A stretch of DNA of 64,000 nucleotides from Parachlamydiaceae bacterium (GCA_013821265.1 JACDHD010000002.1:23614-87613), one strand, 5' to 3'; positions 33,821-41,873 are shown, numbered from the stretch's first letter. The notes: a model not told the origin generated them from the sequence alone. Made by a program: numbers and translations.

Positions 33821-34078
33821 TTATGAGTAGACTTCTTTTCGATGGCCTACATTGATCACCATGACTAGTACTTTGGCATCATAGATTTCATAAATGATCC
33901 GGTAGTCGCCTACACGAGTTCGATAGGCATTTTCTTCCCCTTGGAGTTTAATGGCTCCATCATGCCTTGGCTCTTTGGCTAGCTCTCTAATCTTATTTCG
34001 GATTTTCAGAGCCATTTTATTGTCAATTTTTGCTAAGGCCTTTTCTACTTTTGGATTAACGAATACTTTGTATGTCAC
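33821..34078 (-). CDS. RelE/ParE-family toxin
   Basis: An 85-residue protein with the RelE pattern: KVFVNPKVEKALAKIDNKM at the start, KLQGEENAYRTRVGDYRIIYEI in the core, and the basic tail VGHRKEVY. Typical members cut mRNA on the ribosome. Starts with GTG overlapping the antitoxin stop by one base, the usual antitoxin-then-toxin order. Confidence 0.9.
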   Translation of the reverse strand: MTYKVFVNPKVEKALAKIDNKMALKIRNKIRELAKEPRHDGAIKLQGEENAYRTRVGDYRIIYEIYDAKVLVMVINVGHRKEVYS

Positions 34079-34329
34079 TACAGTTTATCCCATCCTAGTT
34101 TTTTTTCCAGTTCTTTCCAGGTTATTACACCGTTCTCAGCCACTTCCTTTCTTGCGATTCCCAAAGAAGCACTATCCATTTCATCTTCGTAGTCTTCAAT
34201 AGAACGTACAACAGCTTTTGTGACAAAATCTTTAATAGAAATACCTTGTTTAGCGCAAGCCATCTTAAGATAAACATATTCTTGAGCTGGAAAATCCACG
34301 CTTAGCTTTTTGTAACTTTGTTTTTCCAT
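34078..34329 (-). CDS. Antitoxin of a RelE-type pair (RelB/DUF6290-like)
   Basis: An 83-residue protein with an N-terminal ribbon-helix-helix-like segment (KLSVDFPAQEYVYLKMACAK, GISIKDFVTKAV) for DNA binding and a C-terminal toxin-wrapping part (GVITWKELEKKLGW). A strong AAAGGAGG site precedes the ATG. It should neutralise the RelE-like toxin encoded directly downstream and repress the operon. Confidence 0.87.
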   Translation of the reverse strand: MEKQSYKKLSVDFPAQEYVYLKMACAKQGISIKDFVTKAVVRSIEDYEDEMDSASLGIARKEVAENGVITWKELEKKLGWDKL

Positions 34330-34491
34330 ATAGCCTCCTTTTCTTTCATTATAAAGGATTCCCTTTTTTGAGGATACCCTTTTTTCCTCATATCCTATAT
34401 TTGTTTGAATGGTTTTTCTAATAGCGTCTAGGATTAAAATAAATTGTCTGCTACCGTATCAATCTTAAGGGAAAACCACGGATTTTGAATT

Positions 34492-35598
34492 ATGTCGATT
34501 TTTGATCATCTCCGCATGACCGATGTCGAAGCATTGCCTGCTCCTCAAGAACTGCTCACAGAACTTGCAATAAGTGGGCAGCAGAAGCAGTTTGTTCAAA
34601 AGGCACGGGGAGAAATTCGAGATATCTTAGATGGCTCAGACTCAAGACACCTACTAATCGTTGGTCCTTGCTCCATCCACGACATCCAAGCTGCACGCGA
34701 TTATGCTGCAAAACTTAAACAATTGTCAGCCACTGTTTCCGATACCTTCTGCATCCTTATGCGGGTGTATTTTGAAAAACCGAGAACGGCACTTGGTTGG
34801 AAGGGGTTGCTCTATGATCCCTGGTTAAACGGTTCTGATGACCTTGCCACTGGGTTGAGATGGGCGCGACAGTTTCTTCTAGAATTGGCAGAAATGGGAG
34901 TTCCAGTCGCATCAGAATTTCTGGAGCCATCGACACCCTATTATTTAGGCGATTTAGTGGCTTGGAGCTGTATTGGAGCACGCACAGTGTCCTCTCAAAT
35001 CCATCGACAGATGGCTTCTGGGCTTCCGATGGCAACAGCTTTTAAAAACAGCACCGATGGGACTGTTGACAGTGCTGTAAACGGCATTTTGAGCGCTTCT
35101 CAAAGTCATACGTTTATGGGAATGAACCCCAAGGGACATCCCAGCGTGATGAGAACCCAGGGAAATGCATATGGTCATTTAGTATTGCGTGGGGGCGAAA
35201 CGCAACCCAATTATGATCCACAAGCGATCTCTATGGCTCTAGATACGATGCGAAAGGCAAATTTGGCTCCAAGACTACTGATCGATTGTTCCCATGACAA
35301 CTCCATGCGCAAACATGAGCAGCAAGTAACGGTATTTCAGTCTGCAATTAATCAGATTATAGAGGGCAATCGCAACATTCGGGGAATGTTGATTGAAAGC
35401 CATTTGAATGAAGGTAATCAACCGCTTGTTAACGATACGACCAAGCTAAAATATGCGGTCTCTCTAACTGATCCGTGTCTCAACTGGGATACGACAGAAC
35501 GATTGATCCTATGGGGACATTCCATCATTAAACGGGAACGCGAAACGTTGCGTGAAAATGAAGTGGCAAGTGTTCTCGTGCGTCGAGTGTCAACATGA
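34492..35598 (+). CDS. aroG: 3-deoxy-7-phosphoheptulonate (DAHP) synthase, class I
   Basis: A 368-residue AroFGH-type enzyme, first step of the shikimate pathway, joining PEP and erythrose 4-phosphate. Landmarks are LIVGPCSIHD, MRVYFEKPRTALGWKGL, DPWLNGSDDLATGLRWAR, AFKNSTDGT and the metal site LIDCSHDNS. Length is the same as E. coli AroG (about 350). Which aromatic amino acid inhibits it cannot be told. Its stop overlaps the next gene, a lipoprotein, by ATGA. Confidence 0.94.
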   Translation: MSIFDHLRMTDVEALPAPQELLTELAISGQQKQFVQKARGEIRDILDGSDSRHLLIVGPCSIHDIQAARDYAAKLKQLSATVSDTFCILMRVYFEKPRTALGWKGLLYDPWLNGSDDLATGLRWARQFLLELAEMGVPVASEFLEPSTPYYLGDLVAWSCIGARTVSSQIHRQMASGLPMATAFKNSTDGTVDSAVNGILSASQSHTFMGMNPKGHPSVMRTQGNAYGHLVLRGGETQPNYDPQAISMALDTMRKANLAPRLLIDCSHDNSMRKHEQQVTVFQSAINQIIEGNRNIRGMLIESHLNEGNQPLVNDTTKLKYAVSLTDPCLNWDTTERLILWGHSIIKRERETLRENEVASVLVRRVST

Positions 35599-36050
35599 AC
35601 TGGAAATCGCTCTATCTACTAAGTTTCCTGTTACTGTTAACTAGTTGTGGCTCTCTGAGTAGTCCCTTAACGGTACAAACAGACTTTTTGCGACGTCAGC
35701 GTCTGGCTAGCTTCCACGTGCGCACCCCAGACCCCTTGCTAGTCAATCCCTTAGTCGGTCAGCGCGTTTTGATTCAATGGAATTTACCTCCAGAGTGGTT
35801 AGAACATGAAGATTTACATTTAGAATTTACGATACGCTTCGGAAATCGCACGCAATTGCTGAAAAAGGTCCGCGTCGATTGTGCCAAAGGGTTATATGTC
35901 TACGTGCTAGCTGATGACGAGTTTTGCCAAAAAGAGGGCATTGTTTCCTACAAGGTAGACCTTGTTCACGATGACTGCATCTTGGTTGCATGGCGTCACC
36001 AGCTATGGGTCGAACTGATTGACATCCAAATTGAAGAAACGGATGAATAA
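35595..36050 (+). CDS. Putative lipoprotein
   Basis: A 151-residue protein with a lipoprotein signal peptide: basic-hydrophobic start MNWKSLYLLSFLLLL followed by lipobox LTSC, so Cys18 would be lipidated. The mature part looks beta-rich (FHVRTPDPLLVNPLVGQRV, LHLEFTIRFGNRT). No family recognised. Coupled to the DAHP synthase gene by a 4-base overlap; the tmRNA promoter begins just after its stop. Confidence 0.75.
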   Translation: MNWKSLYLLSFLLLLTSCGSLSSPLTVQTDFLRRQRLASFHVRTPDPLLVNPLVGQRVLIQWNLPPEWLEHEDLHLEFTIRFGNRTQLLKKVRVDCAKGLYVYVLADDEFCQKEGIVSYKVDLVHDDCILVAWRHQLWVELIDIQIEETDE

Positions 36051-36062
36051 TAATTCAAAATC

Positions 36063-36071
36063 TGGTATAAT
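36063..36071 (+). promoter_or_regulatory. Extended -10 promoter of tmRNA
   Basis: TGGTATAAT (TGnTATAAT) lies 16 bases upstream of the mature tmRNA 5' end. No good -35 is visible at 17 bases, which fits an extended -10 promoter. Confidence 0.7.
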
Positions 36072-36086
36072 AGAGGTAATCCACAA

Positions 36087-36528
36087 GGGGGTGTCACGGT
36101 TTCGACTTAGAAGTGAAACATTGATTGCATGCAGAGGACGTCGGTTGGCCTCTTAAATCATCCGATAAAACTATTAAATGCCAAAACAGGTGTTAACAGT
36201 CAGAAAGTGACAAGCATTGCTGGTTATGTAGAAGCACCTCGTGCTAATACATACGCAGTATCTTACACTGCTGCTGCTGCTGCTTAATCCTAACAGATTA
36301 AATAGCACGATAACCTAGAGCTGGACCAAGGGGTCTAGGATCTATCGTTAAAGTCTTGGTATGATAGAGAATTCCGCCGCTTCTAGGGGCTTTCTATCGA
36401 GATTAAATGAAGCAAGTTGATTCTAGTGTCGTGTTTTGCATGGGAATCGACTCAACTTCAAAACACTAAGCATGTAGTGGTTAATGCGTAGTTTGCTAAG
36501 GACGAGAGTTCAATTCTCTCCACCTCCA
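36087..36528 (+). ncRNA. ssrA: tmRNA (transfer-messenger RNA)
   Basis: The 5' end GGGGGTGTCACGGTTTCGAC at 36087 and the 3' end with T-arm GAGAGTTCAATTCTCTC and CACCTCCA at 36521-36528 form the tRNA-like domain. The acceptor stem pairs GGGGGTG with CACCTCC, with one G-U pair, and CCA is not encoded. About 442 bases long. The tag frame ends at TAA 36285-36287 with five consecutive GCT codons. Read back it gives EAPRANTYAVSYTAAAAA; the exact resume codon (GAA or GCA) is not settled. tmRNA rescues stalled ribosomes together with SmpB. A clear terminator follows at 36570. Confidence 0.95.
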
Positions 36529-36569
36529 ATTGGTTGGATCCTCGCGGTACCCAATCATAGTAGAAAATG

Positions 36570-36598
36570 GCTCACGGACTTCCGTGAGCATTTTTTTT
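36570..36598 (+). terminator. Rho-independent terminator of tmRNA
   Basis: GCTCACGG-ACTT-CCGTGAGC stem with eight T residues directly after. Confidence 0.9.
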
Positions 36599-36620
36599 AT
36601 CCTCTAATTTCAAGTTCTGA

Positions 36621-36821
36621 AACACCAAATTCAACAATTCTCGTTTTTCATCAACTTCAAAACTTTCGAAGATTTCTTCCCTCCCTGGCACATTATACTC
36701 TTATGATCGTAAATCCAATTCCCTTCAAATCGTAACATTTGAACCAGCTAAAGTCCTAGAAGGAGACCCAGATCCAAAAATACAACATACCCACAGTGAA
36801 ATCAAAATAATCTCTTTTTAA
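36621..36821 (+). pseudogene. Gene relic without start codon
   Basis: An open frame of about 66 codons from after TGA 36618 to TAA 36819, with no start codon. It reads protein-like, for example PGTLYSYDRKSNSLQIVTFE and EGDPDPKIQHTHSEIKI. It may be the 3' end of a lost gene. Family not recognised. Confidence 0.4.
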
Positions 36822-37049
36822 AGTTATTCATATGCAGAAATAATCCAACAAGGTTGCGATGAGGGAATTTTCAAAACAGAAGTCCCTCTCGAATGTGCAG
36901 AGTTTATCCTCTCAGCAATTCAATTTCTTACAGATAAGGGAATTCATCCTTGGAGAGAAGAAGATTTGAAACGACGCATGCAAGCTTTTCCCATATTAAT
37001 TGAACGGCTGTTACAAGCTCCACCTGGATCTTTTCAATTCCTTATTTGA
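36822..37049 (+). pseudogene. C-terminal relic of a TetR-family regulator
   Basis: The frame ending at TGA 37047-37049 reads AEIIQQGCDEGIFKTEVPLE, then CAEFILSAIQFLTDKGI and a short helical tail. The pattern II-x-QG-x-x-EG-x-F-x-T-x-x-P-x-E-x-A-x-x-I is typical of the ligand-binding half of TetR-type repressors. There is no start codon and no DNA-binding domain upstream, so this is a remnant of about 75 codons. The stretch 36599-37230 has no intact gene. Confidence 0.6.
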
Positions 37050-37230
37050 TTCTTTCAATAAATAATAGAGGTCCCTCTCTCTTTAGGACGATTTCTATAA
37101 TATGGATAGTTACCGCTTCTATTTAAGGAGCATAGCCCCTCTGTTTTTCCAAGATGCTCGTTCCATCATCTGGGAGTCCCATTGACTTTCTGCGTTTGAT
37201 TAGAAGAAGTCAATTTTTCACTTGGAATCT

Positions 37231-37857
37231 TTATTCTACTCCAATCAAAAGTTCTGAATTCATCTCCACCTCCATTTTAGAGGCATCAAATAAATGTTTT
37301 AGGCGTGTAACATCAAAGCTCTGATCAGAGAATTGGATAAAATATTGTAATTGCCAAGCTTGCGTTTTCTTAGCTTGAGAATTATCAGCTTTATCCCAAG
37401 GAGGGTAAATTCGCATAGCTCTCTTACCTTCTTTTCCATGGCAAGATACAATTCCTTTTTCACAGAGTACAGTTTTTGGAAAAACAAATTGGCCAAAATG
37501 ATTTTCGGCACGCACACTGACTACAAGGAAATCAAAAGCATCAGTAAATTCATAGGGCAAAATGGGTCCTTCACCTATACGTTTCCAAAAAGTGACAAAT
37601 TGTCCAACTTTTGTCGGGGTGATCTTTCCTACGCGAAATTTTACAGAACGATTTTTTATGGTAAATTCAGAAGCTCCATAGTCTGCACTCTCATCCTCTA
37701 TTTTCAGATTCTGAAGGATAAGCCCAGATGGCTTATAGACAAGGTCTTTAGCTAATAGCAAATCTGGGTGAAGCATTTTTAAGAGGCGTTCACTTTTTGG
37801 CTCAATGACCACGATGTTTTTCCTTCCGCTTTTCTTGTTTGAGAGAAAATTGCTCAT
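37231..37857 (-). CDS. MepB family protein
   Basis: A 208-residue protein matching the MepB family: YGASEFTIKNRSVKFRVGKI, then TPTKVGQFVTFWKR, GPILPYEFTDAFDFLVVSV, FGQFVFPKTVL, and GKRAMRIYPPWD with KKTQAWQLQYF. The founding member is part of the Staphylococcus mepRAB locus next to the MepA drug efflux pump, but its own function is unknown. Here no pump is adjacent. The gene begins 56 bases inside the upstream YjdF-like gene, so the two form a coupled pair. Probably acquired by transfer, since it is next to decayed genes. Confidence 0.85.
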   Translation of the reverse strand: MSNFLSNKKSGRKNIVVIEPKSERLLKMLHPDLLLAKDLVYKPSGLILQNLKIEDESADYGASEFTIKNRSVKFRVGKITPTKVGQFVTFWKRIGEGPILPYEFTDAFDFLVVSVRAENHFGQFVFPKTVLCEKGIVSCHGKEGKRAMRIYPPWDKADNSQAKKTQAWQLQYFIQFSDQSFDVTRLKHLFDASKMEVEMNSELLIGVE

Positions 37858-38224
37858 CTTTACGAGCCTGTTTTTCGGCGCAACTTATGCTTTTTTTCTC
37901 TTTCTTTTTCTTCTCAATCTCTTCTCGCATGTAATCTTGAGCTAAAGTTGAAGGCTTTGAGGTTTCCTTCATTTGTTCCATTTCACGACGAACTTCTCGC
38001 TGGACTCTTTTTGGATTCATTCGCTGAATTTGAATGCTGATTTCTTTAGCATCTCCAAATTTTAGCTCCACATAATGATTTAGAACAAATTCATGAATTT
38101 CAGGATCAGAAGGCTCTGCACCAAAAATATGCCGTGCAACTGCATATCCTTCTTTATCTGTGCGCTCAAAAGTCCCCACCCAAAAGCGCTTTTCAAAGAA
38201 AATCGTTGCTTTAACCATAGCCAT
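37802..38224 (-). CDS. YjdF family (DUF2992) protein
   Basis: A 140-residue protein. The N-terminal half (TIFFEKRFWVGTFERTDKEG, HIFGAEPSDPEIHEFVLNHY, VELKFG) fits the YjdF/DUF2992 family. The C-terminal half is highly charged and Lys/Glu-rich. In Firmicutes yjdF genes are often controlled by a riboswitch that senses aromatic heterocycles; the 58 bases upstream here are too short and show no such structure. Overlaps mepB by 56 bases. Role unknown. Confidence 0.8.
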   Translation of the reverse strand: MAMVKATIFFEKRFWVGTFERTDKEGYAVARHIFGAEPSDPEIHEFVLNHYVELKFGDAKEISIQIQRMNPKRVQREVRREMEQMKETSKPSTLAQDYMREEIEKKKKEKKSISCAEKQARKDEQFSLKQEKRKEKHRGH

Positions 38225-38282
38225 CTTAATTTATCCTCAACACTAGCTTATTGATCTCAAGCTCAAGCTTACATTTTTGTGA

Positions 38283-38867
38283 TCAAATAGTGGAAGCTTT
38301 GAATTTATAAATATAATTAATACGTTCGGCTTTACTCATAGTCATTTTGACTCGGCTTTTTACATAATTTGTAACAAACACAGTAATGACGAAGGACAGA
38401 GCAAGGACAATTGGAACGACGACAAGACTATAAAAGTAGAAGCTTTTCATCGAAACTTGAATGACCTTATATCCTGTTTTTAAAGTATACTCCTGAGCTT
38501 GCTTAGTCATCTCTTCCGGTGTTATTAATAATGGAAGATTATGATAAGCCCTCGTGGCCATAGACATAATAGTTATAGTAAAAATTGGCGCTGCAATAAA
38601 TATAGCTATACTAATACAAATAGGAATAAAGTTTTTTCTAGCCTGATTAAAAATTTTTCTAATCGGCACAAGAATAATCACAGAATAAGACCTACAAGTA
38701 GGACAACTTTTCTTTTTTAGAATCCATCTTTCAACACATGCATGATGAAAGATGTGCCCACATTTTAATCGGAGACAATCATTGGATACATTCTGTTCGT
38801 ACTTACTTAGGCATATGCCACACTCGTCCTGATCCAATTGCCTTCCGCGTATTCCAGACACACTCAT
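38283..38867 (-). CDS. RING-H2 finger membrane protein, paralog 1
   Basis: A 194-residue protein. Residues 16-58 are a textbook RING-H2 finger: C16-x2-C19-x16-C36-x-H38-x2-H41-x2-C44-x10-C55-P-x-C58, with the Trp after C44 (ERWI) used by E3 ligases to bind E2. Two hydrophobic regions follow, about residues 80-104 (FIPICISIAIFIAAPIFTIT) and 144-168 (YSLVVVPIVLALSFVITVF). Residues 105-143 lie between them. This would place the finger on the cytosolic side of whichever membrane it sits in, such as the inclusion membrane. Paralog at 41874-42461 shares the whole layout. No classical signal peptide is visible. Ubiquitin-ligase activity in the host is inferred from the domain. Confidence 0.85.
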   Translation of the reverse strand: MSVSGIRGRQLDQDECGICLSKYEQNVSNDCLRLKCGHIFHHACVERWILKKKSCPTCRSYSVIILVPIRKIFNQARKNFIPICISIAIFIAAPIFTITIMSMATRAYHNLPLLITPEEMTKQAQEYTLKTGYKVIQVSMKSFYFYSLVVVPIVLALSFVITVFVTNYVKSRVKMTMSKAERINYIYKFKASTI

Positions 38868-38966
38868 AGAAAAACCTCTTTTTGGCTAAAATCTTAATAG
38901 GTTTTCTCTTTTTACGCAATTATGTAAAGAACATTTAACGATCACAGAGAGATAATATCGTGATTA

Positions 38967-38988
38967 GTTGAAAATTTGATATAATTAA
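38967..38988 (+). promoter_or_regulatory. Extended -10 promoter box, shared with 31762-31783
   Basis: TGATATAAT at 38977-38985 within a 22-base block identical to the one before the gene at 31826. It lies 53 bases before the start codon at 39041. Confidence 0.65.
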
Positions 38989-39040
38989 ATAAGTATTATA
39001 TAATAAACATACAGATGTGATTTAAATTTGAGGTGATTGT

Positions 39041-40294
39041 ATGGTTTCCCCTACAGGACCTAAAAGCATCGATGACGCCTTTATTGAATGGAATCGCAGC
39101 CATCGACCCAAAGATCAGTTGATGCCAAAACGAACGGCTGAGCTGGGAAAGACGATCTTTGTTCGTTACTCGCAGGAGAGGGGCTTTTGGATCGAAAAAC
39201 AGACGAAAACAGAGGCTTTTGCAGCTTTTTGCGCCAAACCTCTTCGATTACTTCATGTGCTGTCTCCGGAGCCTACTCTTGGTGACGCACAGCAAAAGCA
39301 GTTGCAAAATCTTCTTACGGCCTACAATCGAGCTTCAAACTCTTTAGATACAAAAGATACCGAAGAAGTCGTTCAAATCAAAGCAGCACGACTGAGAGCC
39401 ATTTATGGGGCAGAGTATGCTAATGCTTATGCGATATTGATGTCTCCTAACGCAGACGAAAAATCGATTGCAGCTATTCGCCCGGATTTAGAGCGTATTC
39501 TTGCCATTAGGGGAACCTATGGGATTGGTTCTTTTGGAGAGGATTTAGACGTAAACAATGACGTCTTAAATTTCGATGTTGTAGCAAGGGACGCGATTAC
39601 TCAGTACTATGCTCAGTTGCAAAAAGATGTGTTTAAGGATAAAAAACTTCCTAAGTCACTTTTTCGTGAGCTGCTTAAAGCGATCGATGTATTTCATCTT
39701 TTTCATGCGAAAATGTTGGATTTTTCCGGATTATCTCCTCACCAAAATATTTTTGAGGGTTTCAATTCAACACAGGCTTGTGCCTCAATTTTGGACGATT
39801 TAATTGCTTTTCAAAGTGAAAAAGGGGAATCCTTACCGAAAGAAGAGGCTATCCGTTTGGCGTGGGTTATTGATAGTTTGCACTTTGCAGCAACGCTCAC
39901 TCCGGAGATTGAAGAGGCCACGAAAGATAAAAGCGCAGCAGCAAAAAAAATCTCCGAAAAGCTGCAAGAGCTTGCAAAGCAACAAACTGGTGGGAGCATG
40001 ATAATGACAGGGGGATATGCCACTCATGCGATCCTATACAAGATTGAGCCGGTTCAACCGGTATCTGAGGGCAGTCCCGTGACCTTTAAACTCAGTCTTA
40101 TCAATACCGGCGCAGGTGTGACTAACGTTAGTAGCGAGTTTGTAGTCAAGAAACTGTCCTTATTTAGCTTGGGGGCCATGGGTGCTAGAGCGTCGTCAGC
40201 GCCGCCTAAAAGCAAAACAAATTACTCCGCTTTAAAACGTGTTCATAGGTTGACAAAAGGCAGACATTGTGATACACTGACAATAAACGGATGA
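39041..40294 (+). CDS. Hypothetical protein, probably truncated at its C-terminus
   Basis: A 417-residue soluble, largely helical protein. No catalytic domain was identified. The block MIMTGGYATHAILYKIEPVQ, followed by FKLSLINTGAG near residues 325-365, resembles a segment I associate with large chlamydial proteins, but this is memory only. The end is suspicious: after about residue 385 it turns Ser/Lys-rich and basic, and the last codons run through the -35 and -10 of the next operon (40250-40278), stopping 7 bases before its start. A larger gene was probably cut by arrival of the toxin-antitoxin module. Shared promoter block upstream. Confidence 0.6.
   Translation: MVSPTGPKSIDDAFIEWNRSHRPKDQLMPKRTAELGKTIFVRYSQERGFWIEKQTKTEAFAAFCAKPLRLLHVLSPEPTLGDAQQKQLQNLLTAYNRASNSLDTKDTEEVVQIKAARLRAIYGAEYANAYAILMSPNADEKSIAAIRPDLERILAIRGTYGIGSFGEDLDVNNDVLNFDVVARDAITQYYAQLQKDVFKDKKLPKSLFRELLKAIDVFHLFHAKMLDFSGLSPHQNIFEGFNSTQACASILDDLIAFQSEKGESLPKEEAIRLAWVIDSLHFAATLTPEIEEATKDKSAAAKKISEKLQELAKQQTGGSMIMTGGYATHAILYKIEPVQPVSEGSPVTFKLSLINTGAGVTNVSSEFVVKKLSLFSLGAMGARASSAPPKSKTNYSALKRVHRLTKGRHCDTLTING
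40250..40278 (+). promoter_or_regulatory. Sigma-70-type promoter of the toxin-antitoxin operon
   Basis: TTGACA at 40250-40255, a 17-base spacer and TACACT at 40273-40278, 24 bases before the ATG at 40302. It lies inside the 3' end of the preceding reading frame. Confidence 0.75.
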
Positions 40295-40301
40295 GAGAAA
40301 A

Positions 40302-40571
40302 ATGTCTGTCTATACGTTCTCGCCAGAAAAAAATGCTAAGCTCATTGACGAACGCAGTATAAGTTTTGAAGAAATAATTGCTGCAATACAAGATGATCAA
40401 ATCGTTGACATCCTAGAACATCCCAATCCGGAAAAATATGAGAATCAAAAAATTTACGTGGTCAGTGTTAAAGAATATGTCTATTTAGTTCCATTTGTCA
40501 TCAATGCGGACGGTAATATATTTCTTAAAACTATTATTCCTAGTAGAAAAGCAAAAAAGAAGTATAGCTAG
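40302..40571 (+). CDS. BrnT-like toxin
   Basis: An 89-residue protein of BrnT-like type: FSPEKNAKLIDERSISFEEI at the start, DILEHPNPEKYENQKIYVV, and PFVINADGNIFLKTIIPSRK near the end. BrnT-type toxins are small RNases of the RelE fold. The antitoxin gene follows after 12 bases, the toxin-first order of brnTA pairs. Promoter at 40250. Confidence 0.8.
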   Translation: MSVYTFSPEKNAKLIDERSISFEEIIAAIQDDQIVDILEHPNPEKYENQKIYVVSVKEYVYLVPFVINADGNIFLKTIIPSRKAKKKYS

Positions 40572-40583
40572 AAAGGAGACGAT

Positions 40584-40871
40584 ATGAAAAGGAATAAACA
40601 AAATAATTCAAATAAGCTCGATCAAGAGGAGAAAGCGCTTTTAGCTTCCTTCGAAAATAATGAATGGAAATCTGTAAAAGATCTTAAAAAGGAAAAGTCG
40701 TCTGCACGTAAAGTGGCCACTAATACTTTGCGTAAAGATGTTAGAATTAATATTCGTTTAACAAGCAGTGATGTTGCCAGCATTAAACAAATTGCTGCTT
40801 ATGAGGGCTTGCCTTATCAAACGTTGATCGCTAGTGTTTTGCATAAATATGCAGCCGGTCATTTACTATAA
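40584..40871 (+). CDS. CopG-like antitoxin
   Basis: A 95-residue protein with a charged N-terminal half and a C-terminal ribbon-helix-helix-like segment (INIRLTSSDVASIKQIAAYE, GLPYQTLIASVLHKYA). AAAGGAG precedes the ATG. It is the expected partner of the upstream toxin, with N-terminal toxin-binding and C-terminal DNA-binding parts as in BrnA. Confidence 0.82.
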   Translation: MKRNKQNNSNKLDQEEKALLASFENNEWKSVKDLKKEKSSARKVATNTLRKDVRINIRLTSSDVASIKQIAAYEGLPYQTLIASVLHKYAAGHLL

Positions 40872-41012
40872 TGTCATATTACCCCTGAGGCAATCCTAAG
40901 CACAATTAATGTTGTAGCTGTTGTTAAAAGGTTGGAAGGTCCTCAGGACGCCCATTTAGTTTAATGTAAAGCTGTTGTTTTTCAGATTCTCAAATATAGG
41001 GTTGTCTTAATT

Positions 41013-41573
41013 ATGAAAAAATCGCCACTCCTTCAACGCGTGCCATTTTATTTTGTGCGGCATGGCGAAACAGATTGGAATGCAGAGGGTAAATTTCATG
41101 GTCAAACGGACATTGCCCTTAATCAAACAGGAAGAGAGCAAGCAGAGATAACGGCAAAAAATCTAATTCCTTTTGGCATTGCTTTGATTTGTTACAGTCC
41201 ATTATTACGTGCCAAAGAAACGGCCTTTATTATAGGAAAATCGCTCTTCACGCCTCTGCTTGAAATGGATCATTTAGAGGAACGTTTTTGTGGTTCAGGA
41301 GAGGGCAAGTTAAAGAGTGGGAATTTTGATCTTGCAAAGAGCACTCCCTCAGAATATTTTATTGGTGCAGAACCTTATGAAGAGTACGTTGCTCGCTTCA
41401 TTCAAGGAATGAATGAAGCTCTTAAAATGAAAGGTCCAGTATGCATTATTTCTCATGGAGGTGTATTTTGGTCACTATGCCTCCATTTGAATATCCCTCC
41501 TCAAGAGCTTTCCAATGCATCCATTATACACTTTGTGCCTCAAAGAGATACTTGGAGCTTGATTGCAAAATGA
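41013..41573 (+). CDS. Histidine phosphatase (phosphoglycerate mutase-like)
   Basis: A 186-residue member of the histidine phosphatase superfamily. The phospho-acceptor motif FVRHGETDWN and the following GQTDIALNQTGREQA are standard. The second catalytic His is in CIISHGGVFW. Smaller than cofactor-dependent phosphoglycerate mutase, so more likely a general phosphatase such as those of the GpmB or CobC type. Substrate unknown. Isolated gene; weak ribosome site. Confidence 0.85.
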   Translation: MKKSPLLQRVPFYFVRHGETDWNAEGKFHGQTDIALNQTGREQAEITAKNLIPFGIALICYSPLLRAKETAFIIGKSLFTPLLEMDHLEERFCGSGEGKLKSGNFDLAKSTPSEYFIGAEPYEEYVARFIQGMNEALKMKGPVCIISHGGVFWSLCLHLNIPPQELSNASIIHFVPQRDTWSLIAK

Positions 41574-41599
41574 TTCGTTTCACGGTTTATAGTGTGGGT

Positions 41600-41873
41600 T
41601 AACGTCCAATTGTCCAACTGGGAATCCTTGCCCATGCCTTTCCCTTGCCCGATTCCAGGGCGTCCCGCCCTGCAAAAAAAGAAGGTAGACAGACCGGTAA
41701 AAAAAGAACGACAGGTCAGGATGCATGGTTACTCGGTAAATGGTTACAGCAAAACAAGATAACCTGGCTTTTTGCAGGGCGCGACGCCCTGGTTACATTC
41801 AGGCCTGACGACCTGGTCAGGAATGGGGCACAGGCACAGGAGCACTTATGCAATGGTCTCGATCGGACTGAAC
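41600..41873. repeat. Composite palindromic element with CAGGGCG hairpins
   Basis: Fills the 300-base gap between the phosphatase gene and the convergent RING gene. It has GTCCAATTGTCCAACTG at the left, CCAGGGCG-TCC-CGCCCTG at 41655-41672, CAGGGCG-CGA-CGCCCTG at 41775-41791, the GGTTACATTCAGGCC tract, and the outer repeat ACTTATGCAATGGTCTC at 41844-41860. Flanking TGCCCATGCC and GGGGCACAGGCACAGG echo the GGGCACGG core of other elements. Confidence 0.75.

Noticed and set aside
36484..36735. Short open frame overlapping the tmRNA 3' end and terminator
   Set aside because: It runs through the tRNA-like domain and the terminator hairpin, so it is fortuitous.
38225..38282. Possible yjdF-type riboswitch upstream of the YjdF-family gene
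   Set aside because: The gap is only 58 bases and no suitable stem structure is visible.
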